The notes under the pieces are model-generated. The model was given only the letters and a program-made list of their open reading frames with translations. It was not told where the DNA came from and ran no database searches. Shown piece by piece: positions 37,750 to 49,701 of a stretch of DNA of 64,000 bases (position 1 is the first letter of the stretch; the number at the start of each line of letters is the position of its first letter). The DNA is from Calendula officinalis (lineage: Eukaryota; Streptophyta; Magnoliopsida; Asterales; Asteraceae), in contig OY970824.1 in the NCBI GenBank assembly GCA_963853835.1, forward strand, positions 69,574,372-69,638,371, written 5' to 3'. The translations under genes and the position numbers were made by a program.

Positions 37750-39078
37750 TTGAAAACGTTTCGGTCACGAATTTGGTTACCGTTACTTGGGGGATTACGG
37801 GAATTAATATTAGTTGAATCACATAAATCACGTTTATCTATTCATCCGGGTTGTACAAAAATGTACAATGATTTGAAAGTTTTGTGTTGGTGGCCCTCTA
37901 TGAAGTTAGATATTGCCCGATTTGTTGAAAAATGTCATGTTTGTGCACAAGTCAAGGCCGAACATCAAAAACCGTATGGGTCGTTAAAACAGTTAGAGAT
38001 ACCCGAGTGGAAATGGGAAAATATTACAATGGATTTTGTCACGAAATTACCTCGTACTCAAAAGAATCACGATATGATTTGGGTATTTGTCGATCGGTTG
38101 ACCAAAAGTGCTCACTTTTTGGCCACAAATGAAACTGCATCACTCGATAAATTGGCTAAATTGTATATTGATGAGATAGTTTCCCGACATGGTATCCCAT
38201 TATCTATTGTGTCCGATCGGGATCCACGGTTTGTTTCTAATTTTTGGAAGAGTTTGCAAAGAGAATTAGGTTCTCGGGTGAATTTGAGCACGGCGTATCA
38301 CCCACAAACAGACGGTCAGACAGAAAGAACCATTCAGACTTTGGAAGATATGTTAAGGGCTTGTGTATTGGAATATGGTGGGTCGTGGGATTCTCATTTG
38401 CCTTTGATCGAATTCGCTTATAACAACTCGTATCATTCGAGTATTAAAATGCCACCATACGAAATGTTGTATGGTAGACGGTGTAGAACTCCCACATGTT
38501 GGCTTGAAGCGGGAGAAAAACAGTTTGCGGGTCCCGAGATTGTTCAGATAACGGTCGATAAGGTGGCGATTGCACGTGAAAAGTTAAAAGCCGCTCGAGA
38601 TAGACATAAAATGTATGCGGATCAACGGCGTCGACCCGTAACTTTTGTTGAGGGTGAACGGGTTTATTTGAAAGTATCTCCATGGAAAGGGGTTATTCGT
38701 TTCGGGAAACGGGGAAAGTTGGCACCGAGATTTATTGGGCCATTTTCTATTCGTAAAGTGGTGAATGATCAAACCGTTACACTCGATCTTCCTCCGGAAT
38801 TGTCAGGTATTCATAACACATTCAATGTTTGTTATTTGAGGAAATGTAATGTGGAAGATGAAATTCCGGTGCTACCGATCAAAGATTTAAAGGTGGATTC
38901 GAGAAAGCGGTTAATTGAGGAGCCGGTAGAAATTTTGGATCGTAAGGTAACGAAATTAAGAAAGAAACAGATACTGATGGTCTTGGTTAAGTGGAAACAC
39001 AGTTTGGGTGCCGATATGACATGGGAAACCGAGGCGGATATGAGGAATCGATACCCGAGTTTTTTTTTATCAAGGTGA
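37750..39078 (+). pseudogene. Truncated pol: integrase and chromodomain end of an upstream unit
   Basis: 442-codon open frame matching codons of the full copy from 44998 onward at an offset of ~7246. The HHCC zinc motif (SIHPGC..KCHVCAQVK), core D, D and E residues (MDFVTKLP, VSDRDP, TDGQTERTIQ) and the chromodomain-like tail (EILDRKVTKL..VKWKHS) are intact. Gag, protease, RT and RNase H are missing. It ends LSR at TGA because its T run has nine Ts, one fewer than in the full copy. Confidence 0.9.
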
Positions 39079-39115
39079 GATTCCGGGGACGGAATCTTTT
39101 TAAGGAGGGGAGATT

Positions 39116-41441
39116 TGTAACATCCCGAGACCCGACCTATAGTATTTTATTATTGTTTTGGTAAGTAATATTTTATTGTTTATTGTTTTATTATTTTATA
39201 TGATTTTATTTGATTTATTTGAATTAATTGTATTTTTAACCATGGGGTTAAAATATTAGTAAAACTGAGATATTTAAATATTAAAATGATTTTTACATAT
39301 TTGGGTTCATTTCTGAACCGGGGTTCTAAAAATATCTTCGTTGTTAAAATTGGAGTTAGTTAGGTCTAATTAAATTATCTGCGAACCTAATATCCTGTAC
39401 TGCGTTTTAAATGAAAATACCTGTTGTGGGGGAAGGGGGTGCGTGGCCTTGTACTAGGCAGGTGTCAATTTTAGTCTTTCCCTCTTGCTCTCTTGCCTGT
39501 ACACGACATACACACACAACACACACATTCTTGAAGCCTTTTCTCTCAAAATTGAAGATCATAGACTAGTCTCTTGCTTGTCATCTCTGTGATTTCGTTT
39601 TTGGAAGCTAAACTAAGTAAGTTCTCTCCTTCTTAAGCTAGGGTTTCATGTTCTTGATGTAGGGATGAACTAGGGTTCTTGAGCTAGTGGGTTTTCATGA
39701 AGTTCTTGGTGAATCTTGCTTGTAATCTGGAATTGATGCATGATTTGGTGTCTAATTGAGTTCTTGCAAGTATTGTATGAATTGTTGTTAGTTATAACTC
39801 ATATGGTGAAGCTTTCATAAAGCTCCATCAATGGTGGATTTGGGAAGAAGATGGCTTTTTCCCTAATTTGATGAATTGTGTATTTTGATGTTCTTAATGT
39901 TGTGTTAGGCTAATTATGTTTGTTAAATGATGATTGTTAGTTATGAAGAATTTCTAGTTGCTTGTTATGAAAATGCTTTGGTGTTGGTAGTGTTTGGCTA
40001 AGATGGAAAATTAGTCATAACTAGCTAAATTTGTAGATTGTTGACTTTGGTCAAACCTGGGAATTGACTTTTAGTCTTGTATGGCTTGTAAACTTTAATT
40101 ATCAATTTCATGCTAGAAATGTGTTAGTTGAATGAATTGTAAGATCAAGTGTGTTGGTTTCGTGTCTTGACCCGTTTGGTTGCTTAATTGTGCAATTGAC
40201 TTAAGTAAAGTCAAAATTGGTAACACTTGCAATTGGATGCAAGAAGTATGTTGGTTATGTAATTTTGATGTTGATCAGGTAGTCTAACTCATTGGATAAT
40301 GTTGTGTGAATGCCCGACTCATGGTTCTTGTTTTGACCCGTTTGGGCCTAAGGTGCAATTTGACCAATTGGCATAATGAATTGACTTGATGAAGTTTAGA
40401 CCTTAGTAGTTGTTATGTGTAAAAATACAAGTAATTGGTTGTAAGTTGTGGTTGCAAGATGTGGCCTTAAGCTTGTATTATTTATTAAACATTTGGTGAT
40501 TTCGGGTAACTAATTCGGTATTCATTTTGTACAGGAAAAGGGAAGGAGCCTCAGTGATATAAGATCATTGAGCTCGGCACGAAAAAGGAAGCTAAGGTGA
40601 GTGGACTTAACCTTCTTTCTTGTGTGATGTACAAAATTAGGGAATGGTAGAGTTTTGAGAAAAAGTGCAGGAATTTGGTATCTGAGGGAGTTCGCGTCGC
40701 GAACTTGTGGTCGCGATCGCGAACTCGAGTCAGAGAAATTGGGGTTTGGTCGTGATGTAGTTCCCGATTCGTGAACTCTTAGTCCGCGACGCGAACTCTG
40801 AGTTCACGACGCGAACTTTGTCAGGAACAGATTCTTGGCTGCAATTCTTTTTACAAGTTTATACTTGGTCTAGTGGTTGATGGTAGTATGTGCACATGTT
40901 TTTAGAGGTTAGCTATGGTGGTTTTCGGCTACGCTTCGTTACTCTTTGTGGGGGCGATCGGACTCCTTCGTATTCGTTATGTAAGGAGGGATCACCGTGC
41001 CTCTAGTAAAGAAGCCATCGGTTGACTGTTGTTGGCCGACAACAGTTGAAGGTCCTCGCCCGACCGCCGATCCTCTTATAACGTCCAATTGCTTGTGGAA
41101 GTTTGGACGGGATTTCCCTATTGATTTCTCTCGATTTTCTAATTTGTTGTGGTTATGCAAATTGATGTTTATTTCTATTCACTTAGCTTTGTGCTAATCC
41201 CTCATTTGTTGACTCTTTTCAGGTTGTGGATTAGGCTTGATTAGAGTCGGGTTTTGGAAGTCTGACCGTACTCTGATTTTGTATACCGGGTCGAGCCTGT
41301 TTTAGTAACACCTTTAAATGTTTTATATATTTAGCTAATATGTAAAGTTTTTATGATGTGTAATAACTTAGGATTTATGGTTTCTTAAATCGCTTCCGTA
41401 TGCATTTTAAAAAAAAAATGGCTCTAGATTGTGGTGTTACA
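39116..41441 (+). repeat. Chromovirus LTR 1
   Basis: 2326 bp, TGTAACA..TGTTACA. Nearly identical to LTR 2; I noted about six substitutions and a ~20-bp A-rich indel near the 3' end (41409-41430), implying a recent event. It contains a cluster of palindromic CG-rich words (GTTCGCGTCGCGAAC, CGCGATCGCG) at about 40690-40820. Confidence 0.92.
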
Positions 41442-41641
41442 ATTTGGTATCAGAGCCTAGGTTTGGCGATGGTTGCACATTTAGGTGTACCATTCCCAAA
41501 TCTTGGCTCGAGTTGGTCAAACTTCCTTAATTAAGGGAGTGGATTAGTCGAGTGAATATGAATTGTGTGTTTGTAGTAGTTAGTAGATAGGTACTAACGA
41601 TTTAAACTAATAGTTCGTGAGATGTTGTGTTTGTTACAGAT

Positions 41642-44600
41642 ATGACAGATAACGATCCCAATCCGCCGATAACCATGCCGAACCCCGAACAAGGAATCAT
41701 TGGTAATTCCCGGGATACGAATGAAGATAGAGAAGATTATATTATAAGAATGGAAAGTCGATTGGAACATCTTCAAAATCTGGTTGATAGCATGAGCCAG
41801 AACCAAAACAACCAACCACCAAACTTCCCTCCCGTGTTTACTCAATCAATGTCCGTTCCTACCATGCAAATTCCCACAACTCCCGCCTTTACCATGACGG
41901 TTCCCCTAATGTCAACCACACCCGAACCTAATCCAATAATGTCACAACCACAATACTATTACGTTAACCCAAGCCAGGGTTTACCTCAATATCAATTTAC
42001 CAATCAACCTTACCCATTTGGCTTAAAATCAAGTTGCACTTTCAAACAATTTTTAGACTGTAAACCCCCTGAGTTTAGTGGAAGCAGGGATCCCAATGTC
42101 ACTATGAACTGGTTAAGAGAAATGGAGAGAACCTTAGATGCTTGCGGATGTGATGACCAACACCGAGTGATGTATGCCACTTGGAAGTTAGTAGGTGGTG
42201 CAATGAATTGGTGGGACACCCTGATTGAACATTTACCCAAGGAAATTAAAAATAGTATAACGTGGGATCAATTTAAAGAACAATTGTGCAAGCGTTATTG
42301 CAATTCGTTTGAGATGGATAGAATTCGATCGGAATTCTTAAATTTGCGGATGACTGAAAGGATGACAGTTGATGATTTGATCGAGCAATTTAATGAAAAG
42401 CTGAGGTTTGTGCAACAATGGGTTCCCGATGAGCCATCAAAAATAAAGCATTTTATTGGTGCTTTGCGACCCGAGTACCGAACTACTGCAAGGCTTGCTA
42501 CTACACTATCACAGGCTTTTGATTTGGCCAAAACTGTTGAAGGCGATTTAAATTCTCGTGATTGGGTGACCAAAGATAGACCGGAGTATCAAAAGTTCAA
42601 GTCCACACAATCGGGTTCTCAACAAAGCAAGAAGGGGCAAAGAAATCAAAGGTTTACTAGTCCGAATCGTAAACAGTCGGGTGGAAATTCGGGTCAAAAG
42701 ACACAGTGGTGTGTTAGATGTAGATCTTCTCATAGTGGGGCTTGTACGGCCCAAACGATTCGGTGTGTCAGGTGCGGTCAGTATGGGCACGAGATGAATG
42801 ATTGTAAGTTCCCAAGAAGTGTTTGTTGGAATTGTCATAAAGAAGGGCACAGAGCCGGTGATTGTCCTTTGGAGAGGAGATCGGGTTCGGGTTCTGGGTC
42901 GGTTGGGGGATCGGTGGCATCATCTCCTCAAAAGAGGAAGAACCGTCCTACACCAGAGGGTCGAGCCTTCAAAATGACGGTCGAAGAGGCTACCACTACT
43001 GACGATGTCATTACTGGTATGTTCCCGATAAATAACATTGATGCTCGTGTATTGTTTGATTCTGGAGCTAATCGCTCATTTATTTCTGTGGACTTTCATG
43101 CTAAGTTAAAATTGCCTACATCTGTGGTAACTACTCCATTGGAAGTGGAAGTAGCTGATGGTTATGTGGTGCCAGTCACAACATCTGTGACTGGGGCGAA
43201 TATTGATATAGAAGGAGCATGTTTTAATATGTTTTTACTCTTAATGCCAATATCTGGTTTTGATGTGGTCCTTGGAATGGATTGGCTTAGTTTAAATAAA
43301 GCATTAATAAATTGTGATAAGAAATTGATTTCATTTCCATTGCCTGACGGGACACACATAGTGGCCCGTGGGGATCGGGTTAGTACATCTCTCCCTATTA
43401 TTTCGTTCATGAAAGCTAGAAAATCTCTAGTCAAAGGATGTGAATCGTTTCTTGCTTATGCCATTGATGTCAGAAAAGAAAAGCAGGTTGTTAGAGACAT
43501 CCGGGTGGTATCGGAATACCCGGAGGTCTTTCCCGATGAGTTGCCTGGGTTACCTCCTATTCGGGAGGTGGAGTTTAAAATCGATTTGGTTCCGGGAGCC
43601 AGTCCCGTAGCCAGGGATCCGTACAGATTAGCACCGTCAGAAATTCGGGAAATGGTGACACAGATACAAGAATTATTGGATAAGGGTTTTATCAGACCGA
43701 GTTCTTCGCCTTGGGGTGCACCAGTTTTGTTTGTTAAAAAGAAAGACGGCACTATTAGAATGTGTATTGATTACCGTGAGTTGAATAAGAGAACGGTTAA
43801 GAATAAGTATCCGTTACCACGTATTGATGACTTGTTTGATCAGTTACAAGGGGCCTCGTACTTTTCAAAGATTGATTTAAGGTCGGGTTATCATCAAGTC
43901 CGGGTGCATGAGAATGATATCCCAAAAACCGCGTTTCGAACGAGATACGGTCACTACGAATTTCTAGTCATGCCGTTTGGTTTGACGAATGCTCCCGCTA
44001 TATTCATGGATCTTATGAACCGGGTATGTCGACCGTTTCTCGATAAATTTGTAATTGTTTTTATTGATGATATATTAATATATTCCAAAACCGATTTGGA
44101 TCATGAGAATCACTTAAGGCAAGTTTTAGACACTTTGAAACGGGAACAACTCTATGCTAAGTTCTCGAAGTGTGAGTTTTGGCTCCGTGAGGTGCAGTTT
44201 TTGGGGCATGTAATTTGTAAAGAAGGGGTGAAAGTGGACCCGTCTAAGATAACCGCGGTGATGAATTGGAGTGCCCCGAAGACTCCATCCGAAATTAAAA
44301 GTTTTCTAGGTTTGGCAGGTTATTATAGAAGGTTCATCAAGAATTTCTCAAAGATTGCTAGTCCGTTGACAAAGTTGACACGAAAAGATGTTCTATATCG
44401 GTGGGGTGATGAACAAGAAAAGGCGTTTCAATTGTTAAAACAATTATTGTGTCAAGCTCCAATACTTGCCTTACCCGAGGGCTCAGATGATTTTATAGTT
44501 TATTGTGCTGCATCTTATTCGGGTTTGGGATGTGTACTAATGCAAAGAGACCGGGTGATTGCTTATGCCTCTCGTCAATTGAAATCCCATGAAAAGAATT

Positions 44601-46411
44601 ACCCGACCCATGATTTAGAGCTCGCGGCGGTGATTTTCGCGTTAAAGTTGTGGAGGCATTATCTTTATGGAACCAAATGTGTTATATGTACCGATCATAA
44701 AAGTCTTCAATATGTCTTCACACAAAAAGATTTGAATGTAAGACAACGAAGGTGGTTAGAGCTCATTAAAGACTATGATTGTGAAATTCGGTACCACCCG
44801 GGGAAAGCTAATGTAGTTGCCGATGCCTTAAGCCGTAAGGGATCATCGGAAGTGATCCAATTCATGCGTATGGAAATCGTGTCAGATCTTGTTGATAGGT
44901 TAAGAATATGCCAGATAGAAGCTTTGAAAGATGAGAACTTGAAATCGGAAATTATGTTAAAGCGGAAAGATGAGTTGGTTGATGATTCACGAAGGTTGAA
45001 AACGTTTCGGTCACGAATTTGGGTACCGTTACTTGGGGGATTACGGGAATTAATATTAGTTGAATCACATAAATCACGTTTATCTATTCATCCGGGTTGT
45101 ACAAAAATGTACAATGATTTGAAAGTTTTGTATTGGTGGCCCTCTATGAAGTTAGATATTGCCCGATTTGTTGAAAAATGTCATGTTTGTGCACAAGTCA
45201 AGGCCGAACATCAAAATCCGTATGGGTCGTTAAAACAGTTAGAGATACCCGAGTGGAAATGGGAAAATATTACAATGGATTTTGTCACGAAATTACCTCG
45301 TACTCAAAAGAATCACGATATGATTTGGGTATTTGTCGATCGGTTGACCAAAAGTGCTCACTTTTTGGCCACAAATGAAACTGCATCACTCGATAAATTG
45401 GCTAAATTGTATATTGATGAGATAGTTTCCCGACATGGTATCCCATTATCTATTGTGTCCGATCGGGATCCACGGTTTGTTTCTAATTTTTGGAAGAGTT
45501 TGCAAAGAGAATTAGGTTCTCGGGTGAATTTGAGCACGGTGTATCACCCACAAACAGACGGTCAGACAGAAAGAACCATTCAGACTTTGGAAGATATGTT
45601 AAGGGCTTGTGTATTGGAATATGGTGGGTCGTGGGATTCTCATTTGCCTTTGATCGAATTCGCTTATAACAACTCGTATCATTCGAGTATTAAAATGCCA
45701 CCATACAAAATGTTGTATGGTAGACGGTGTAGAACTCCCACATGTTGGCTTGAAGCGGGAGAAAAACAGTTTGCGGGTCCCGAGATTGTTCAGATAACGG
45801 CCGATAAGGTGGCGATTGCACGTGAAAAGTTAAAAGCCGCTCGGGATAGACAGAAAATGTATGCGGATCCACGGCGTCGACCCGTAACTTTTGTTGAGGG
45901 TGAACGGGTTTATTTGAAAGTATCTCCATGGAAAGGGGTTATTCGTTTCGGGAAACGGGGAAAGTTGGCACCGAGATTTATTGGGCCATTTTCTATTCGT
46001 AAAGTGGTGAATGATCAAACCGTTACACTCGATCTTCCTCCGGAATTGTCAGGTATTCATGACACATTCAATGTTTGTTATTTGAGGAAATGTAATGTGG
46101 AAGATGAAATTCCGGTGCTACCGATCAAAGATTTAAAGGTGGATTCGAGAAAGCGGTTAATTGAGGAGCCGGTAGAAATTTTGGATTGTAAGGTAACGAA
46201 ATTAAGAAAGAAACAGATACCGATGGTCTTGGTTAAGTGGAAACACAGTTTGGGTGCCGATATGACATGGGAAACCGAGGCGGATATGAGGAATCGATAC
46301 CCGAGTTTTTTTTTTATCAAGGTGAGATTCCAGGGATGGAATCTTTTTAAGGAGGGGAGATTTGTAACATCCCGAGACCCGACCTATAGTATTTTATTAT
46401 TGTTTTGGTAA
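41642..46411 (+). CDS. Ty3/gypsy gag-pol polyprotein (chromovirus)
   Basis: One open frame of 1589 codons from the ATG at 41642. Order: Gag; CCHC knuckles CVRCGQYGHEMNDC and CWNCHKEGHRAGDC (about 42760-42870); protease LFDSGANRS (about 43050); RT with FIDDILIYS (about 44060); RNase H; integrase HHCC and DDE; chromodomain-like end. The RNase H strand that normally reads YCDAS is YCAAS here (GCT at 44507-44509), so the first catalytic Asp is lost. The T run after PS has ten Ts, shifting the frame so that translation continues through the purine tract 49 bp into the LTR. The upstream copy stops at LSR. The copy is otherwise intact, but probably impaired. Confidence 0.93.
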   Translation: MTDNDPNPPITMPNPEQGIIGNSRDTNEDREDYIIRMESRLEHLQNLVDSMSQNQNNQPPNFPPVFTQSMSVPTMQIPTTPAFTMTVPLMSTTPEPNPIMSQPQYYYVNPSQGLPQYQFTNQPYPFGLKSSCTFKQFLDCKPPEFSGSRDPNVTMNWLREMERTLDACGCDDQHRVMYATWKLVGGAMNWWDTLIEHLPKEIKNSITWDQFKEQLCKRYCNSFEMDRIRSEFLNLRMTERMTVDDLIEQFNEKLRFVQQWVPDEPSKIKHFIGALRPEYRTTARLATTLSQAFDLAKTVEGDLNSRDWVTKDRPEYQKFKSTQSGSQQSKKGQRNQRFTSPNRKQSGGNSGQKTQWCVRCRSSHSGACTAQTIRCVRCGQYGHEMNDCKFPRSVCWNCHKEGHRAGDCPLERRSGSGSGSVGGSVASSPQKRKNRPTPEGRAFKMTVEEATTTDDVITGMFPINNIDARVLFDSGANRSFISVDFHAKLKLPTSVVTTPLEVEVADGYVVPVTTSVTGANIDIEGACFNMFLLLMPISGFDVVLGMDWLSLNKALINCDKKLISFPLPDGTHIVARGDRVSTSLPIISFMKARKSLVKGCESFLAYAIDVRKEKQVVRDIRVVSEYPEVFPDELPGLPPIREVEFKIDLVPGASPVARDPYRLAPSEIREMVTQIQELLDKGFIRPSSSPWGAPVLFVKKKDGTIRMCIDYRELNKRTVKNKYPLPRIDDLFDQLQGASYFSKIDLRSGYHQVRVHENDIPKTAFRTRYGHYEFLVMPFGLTNAPAIFMDLMNRVCRPFLDKFVIVFIDDILIYSKTDLDHENHLRQVLDTLKREQLYAKFSKCEFWLREVQFLGHVICKEGVKVDPSKITAVMNWSAPKTPSEIKSFLGLAGYYRRFIKNFSKIASPLTKLTRKDVLYRWGDEQEKAFQLLKQLLCQAPILALPEGSDDFIVYCAASYSGLGCVLMQRDRVIAYASRQLKSHEKNYPTHDLELAAVIFALKLWRHYLYGTKCVICTDHKSLQYVFTQKDLNVRQRRWLELIKDYDCEIRYHPGKANVVADALSRKGSSEVIQFMRMEIVSDLVDRLRICQIEALKDENLKSEIMLKRKDELVDDSRRLKTFRSRIWVPLLGGLRELILVESHKSRLSIHPGCTKMYNDLKVLYWWPSMKLDIARFVEKCHVCAQVKAEHQNPYGSLKQLEIPEWKWENITMDFVTKLPRTQKNHDMIWVFVDRLTKSAHFLATNETASLDKLAKLYIDEIVSRHGIPLSIVSDRDPRFVSNFWKSLQRELGSRVNLSTVYHPQTDGQTERTIQTLEDMLRACVLEYGGSWDSHLPLIEFAYNNSYHSSIKMPPYKMLYGRRCRTPTCWLEAGEKQFAGPEIVQITADKVAIAREKLKAARDRQKMYADPRRRPVTFVEGERVYLKVSPWKGVIRFGKRGKLAPRFIGPFSIRKVVNDQTVTLDLPPELSGIHDTFNVCYLRKCNVEDEIPVLPIKDLKVDSRKRLIEEPVEILDCKVTKLRKKQIPMVLVKWKHSLGADMTWETEADMRNRYPSFFFIKVRFQGWNLFKEGRFVTSRDPTYSILLLFW

Positions 46412-48668
46412 GTAATATTTTATTGTTTATTGTTTTATTATTTTATATGATTTTATTTGATTTATTTGAATTAATTGTATTTTTAACCATGGGGTTAAAA
46501 TATTAGTAAAACTGAGATATTTAAATATTAAAATGATTTTTACATATATGGGTTCATTTCTGAACCGGGGTTCTAAAAATATCTTCGTTGTTAAAATTGG
46601 AGTTAGTTAGGTCTAATTAAATTATCTGCGAACCTAATATCCTGTACTGCGTTTTAAATGAAAATACCTGTTGTGGGGGAAGGGGGTGCGTGGCCTTGTA
46701 CTAGGCAGGTGTCAATTTTAGTCTTGCCCTCTTGCTCTCTTGCCTGTACACGACATACACACACAACACACACATTCTTGAAGCCTTTTCTCTCAAAATT
46801 GAAGATCATAGACTAGTCTCTTGCTTGTCATCTCTGTGATTTCGTTTTTGGAAGCTAAACTAAGTAAGTTCTCTCCTTCTTAAGCTAGGGTTTCATGTTC
46901 TTGATGTAGGGATGAACTAGGGTTCTTGAGCTAGTGGGTTTTCATGAAGTTCTTGGTGAATCTTGCTTGTAATCTGGAATTGATGCATGATTTGGTGTCT
47001 AATTGAGTTCTTGCAAGTATTGTATGAATTGTTGTTAGTTATAACTCATATGGTGAAGCTTTCATAAAGCTCCATCAATGGTGGATTTGGGAAGAAGATG
47101 GCTTTTTCCCTAATTTGATGAATTGTGTATTTTGATGTTCTTAATGTTGTGTTAGGCTAATTATGTTTGTTAAATGATGATTGTTAGTTATGAAGAATTT
47201 CTAGTTGCTTGTTATGAAAATGCTTTGGTGTTGGTAGTGTTTGGCTAAGATGGAAAATTAGTCATAAGTAGCTAAATTTGTAGATTGTTGACTTTGGTCA
47301 AACCTGGGAATTGACTTTTAGTCTTGTATGGCTTGTAAACTTTAATTATCAATTTCATGCTAGAAATGTGTTAGTTGAATGAATTGTAAGATCAAGTGTG
47401 TTGGTTTCGTGTCTTGACCCGTTTGGTTGCTTAATTGTGCAATTGACTTAAGTAAAGTCAAAATTGGTAACACTTGCAATTGGATGCAAGAAGTATGTTG
47501 GTTATGTAATTTTGATGTTGATCAGGTAGTCTAACTCATTGGATAATGTTGTGTGAATGCCCGACTCATGGTTCTTGTTTTGACCCGTTTGGGCCTAAGG
47601 TGCAATTTGACCAATTGGCATAATGAATTGACTTGATGAAGTTTAGACCTTAGTAGTTGTTATGTGTAAAAATACAAGTAATTGGTTGTAAGTTGTGGTT
47701 GCAAGATGTGGCCTTAAGCTTGTAGTATTTATTAAACATTTGGTGATTTCGGGTAACTAATTCGGTATTCATTTTGTACAGGAAAAGGGAAGGAGCCTCA
47801 GTGATATAAGATCATTAAGCTCGGCACGAAAAAGGAAGCTAAGGTGAGTGGACTTAACCTTCTTTCTTGTGTGATGTACAAAATTAGGGAATGGTAGAGT
47901 TTTGAGAAAAAGTGCAGGAATTTGGTATCTGAGGGAGTTCGCGTCGCGAACTTGTGGTCGCGATCGCGAACTCGAGTCAGAGAAATTGGGGTTTGGTCGT
48001 GATGTAGTTCCCGATTCGTGAACTCTTAGTCCGCGACGCGAACTCTGAGTTCACGACGCGAACTTTGTCAGGAACAGATTCTTGGCTGCAATTCTTTTTA
48101 CAAGTTTATACTTGGTCTAGTGGTTGATGGTAGTATGTGCACATGTTTTTAGAGGTTAGCTATGGTGGTTTTCGGCTACGCTTCGTTACTCTTTGTGGGG
48201 GCGATCGGACTCCTTCGTATTCGTTATGTAAGGAGGGATCACCGTGCCTCTAGTAAAGAAGCCATCGGTTGACTGTTGTTGGCCGACAACAGTTGAAGGT
48301 CCTCGCCCGACCGCCGATCCTCTTATAACGTCCAATTGCTTGTGGAAGTTTGGACGGGATTTCCCTATTGATTTCTCTCGATTTTCTAATTTGTTGTGGT
48401 TATGCAAATTGATGTTTATTTCTATTCACTTAGCTTTGTGCTAATCCCTCATTTGTTGACTCTTTTCAGGTTGTGGATTAGGCTTGATTAGAGTCGGGTT
48501 TTGGAAGTCTGACCGTACTCTGATTTTGTATACCGGGTCGAGCCTGTTTTAGTAACACCTTTAAATGTTTTATATATTTAGCTAATATGTAAAGTTTTTA
48601 TGATGTGTAATAACTTAGGATTTATGGTTTCTTAAATCGCATCCGTATGCATTTTATGTGGTGTTACA
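46363..48668 (+). repeat. Chromovirus LTR 2
   Basis: 2306 bp, same ends as LTR 1. It is followed by a primer-binding site and 69 bp of internal sequence identical to 41442-41510, showing that another unit once continued to the right. Confidence 0.92.
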
Positions 48669-48737
48669 ATTTGGTATCAGAGCCTAGGTTTGGCGATGGT
48701 TGCACATTTAGGTGTACCATTCCCAAATCTTGGCTCG

Positions 48738-49701
48738 TGTCTTAATGGTAGGCCTAAATACCATTACTCTTTTTATTTTGAGTTTTTTTAAAAAAAAGTA
48801 ATAAATTTTAAAACATGCTTTATTTGGTAAAAAGTAGTGTGACATATACCCACTAACTATCTCATTTAATAAAGTGAAATAACATATTTACCATTATTTA
48901 TATTTTTAAACATTATTAATCTCACTTTAATCAAAATACATATGACTCATCACTCGCTAACTATTCAATTTAATCTAATTTAACTTTTATTATAATTTTT
49001 TTACCTCAGAAAACATGAAAGCCAAAATGTATCACTTATTTTGAAACGTAGGAAACATGTATTTAAGATGTACATCGGGTTATAGGGTCGGGTTTTAAAA
49101 TTTATAGATTTTGATTTAATTATTAGATCATCTTTAATGGTAGCTTATTAAAAAACTTATTGCTATTTAAATAAGGTTTTGAATAAAATGACCAAAAGTG
49201 ATTAATATTTAAGCTTTATATTTTATTTTAATTTTATGATTTTAGAGACAGGATAACGGGAAGTTCAACCTTAAATCTTAATATGTCATTAAATCTTATT
49301 TGAAAATACCTCTTTGTATTTTCAAAATCTTATTTGAATTTTATGTTTGTATTTTCATCGTAATTACCTCTTTGTATTTTCAAGCTTTTTTTTCAATTTA
49401 ATTATCGCTTATTAACCTAATAAGTTCAAAAACATCTCATATAAGTTTTTCTCAAACATGTCCTTAAGATATTGATGAACAGTAAAAAATCATATTAATA
49501 ACTTTTTCTTAAAAACTACGTCATTTTTTACTATCTTCTTTTTCTTACATAAAATCTCACATATAAAAATTTGGTATTCTCTATTTTTCATATGAAAGCA
49601 TATGTAATCACATTCACATACATAAAAATTTGGATACGATATGATATCATATGAAAATCTCTGCCATGTGATGTAATCAGGTAAAAACCTACTACTTTGT
49701 A
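48738..49701. other. Intergenic, repeat debris
   Basis: AT-rich. 48770-49070 resembles an eroded MITE of the family at 60908 (words CCCACTAACTATC, TGTATCACTTATTTTGAAACG). No gene seen. Confidence 0.45.

Larger units (their letters stand above)
37747..48737 (+). mobile_element. Ty3/gypsy chromovirus array of about 1.5 units
   Basis: Order: 3' part of pol (integrase, 37747-39078), LTR (39116-41441), complete internal region (41442-46362), LTR (46363-48668), and the first 69 bp of another internal region (48669-48737). Period about 7246 bp. LTRs begin TGTAACA and end TGTTACA. Each is followed by ATT and the initiator-Met primer site TGGTATCAGAGC, and preceded by the purine tract AAGGAGGGGAGA. 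No target duplication flanks the array. The chromodomain-like C-terminus and the LTR ends suggest the Tekay/Del lineage. Confidence 0.9.

Noticed and set aside
40939..41197. Small ORFs within the LTRs
   Set aside because: They occur identically in both LTRs, lack any protein features, and are expected by chance in 2.3 kb.
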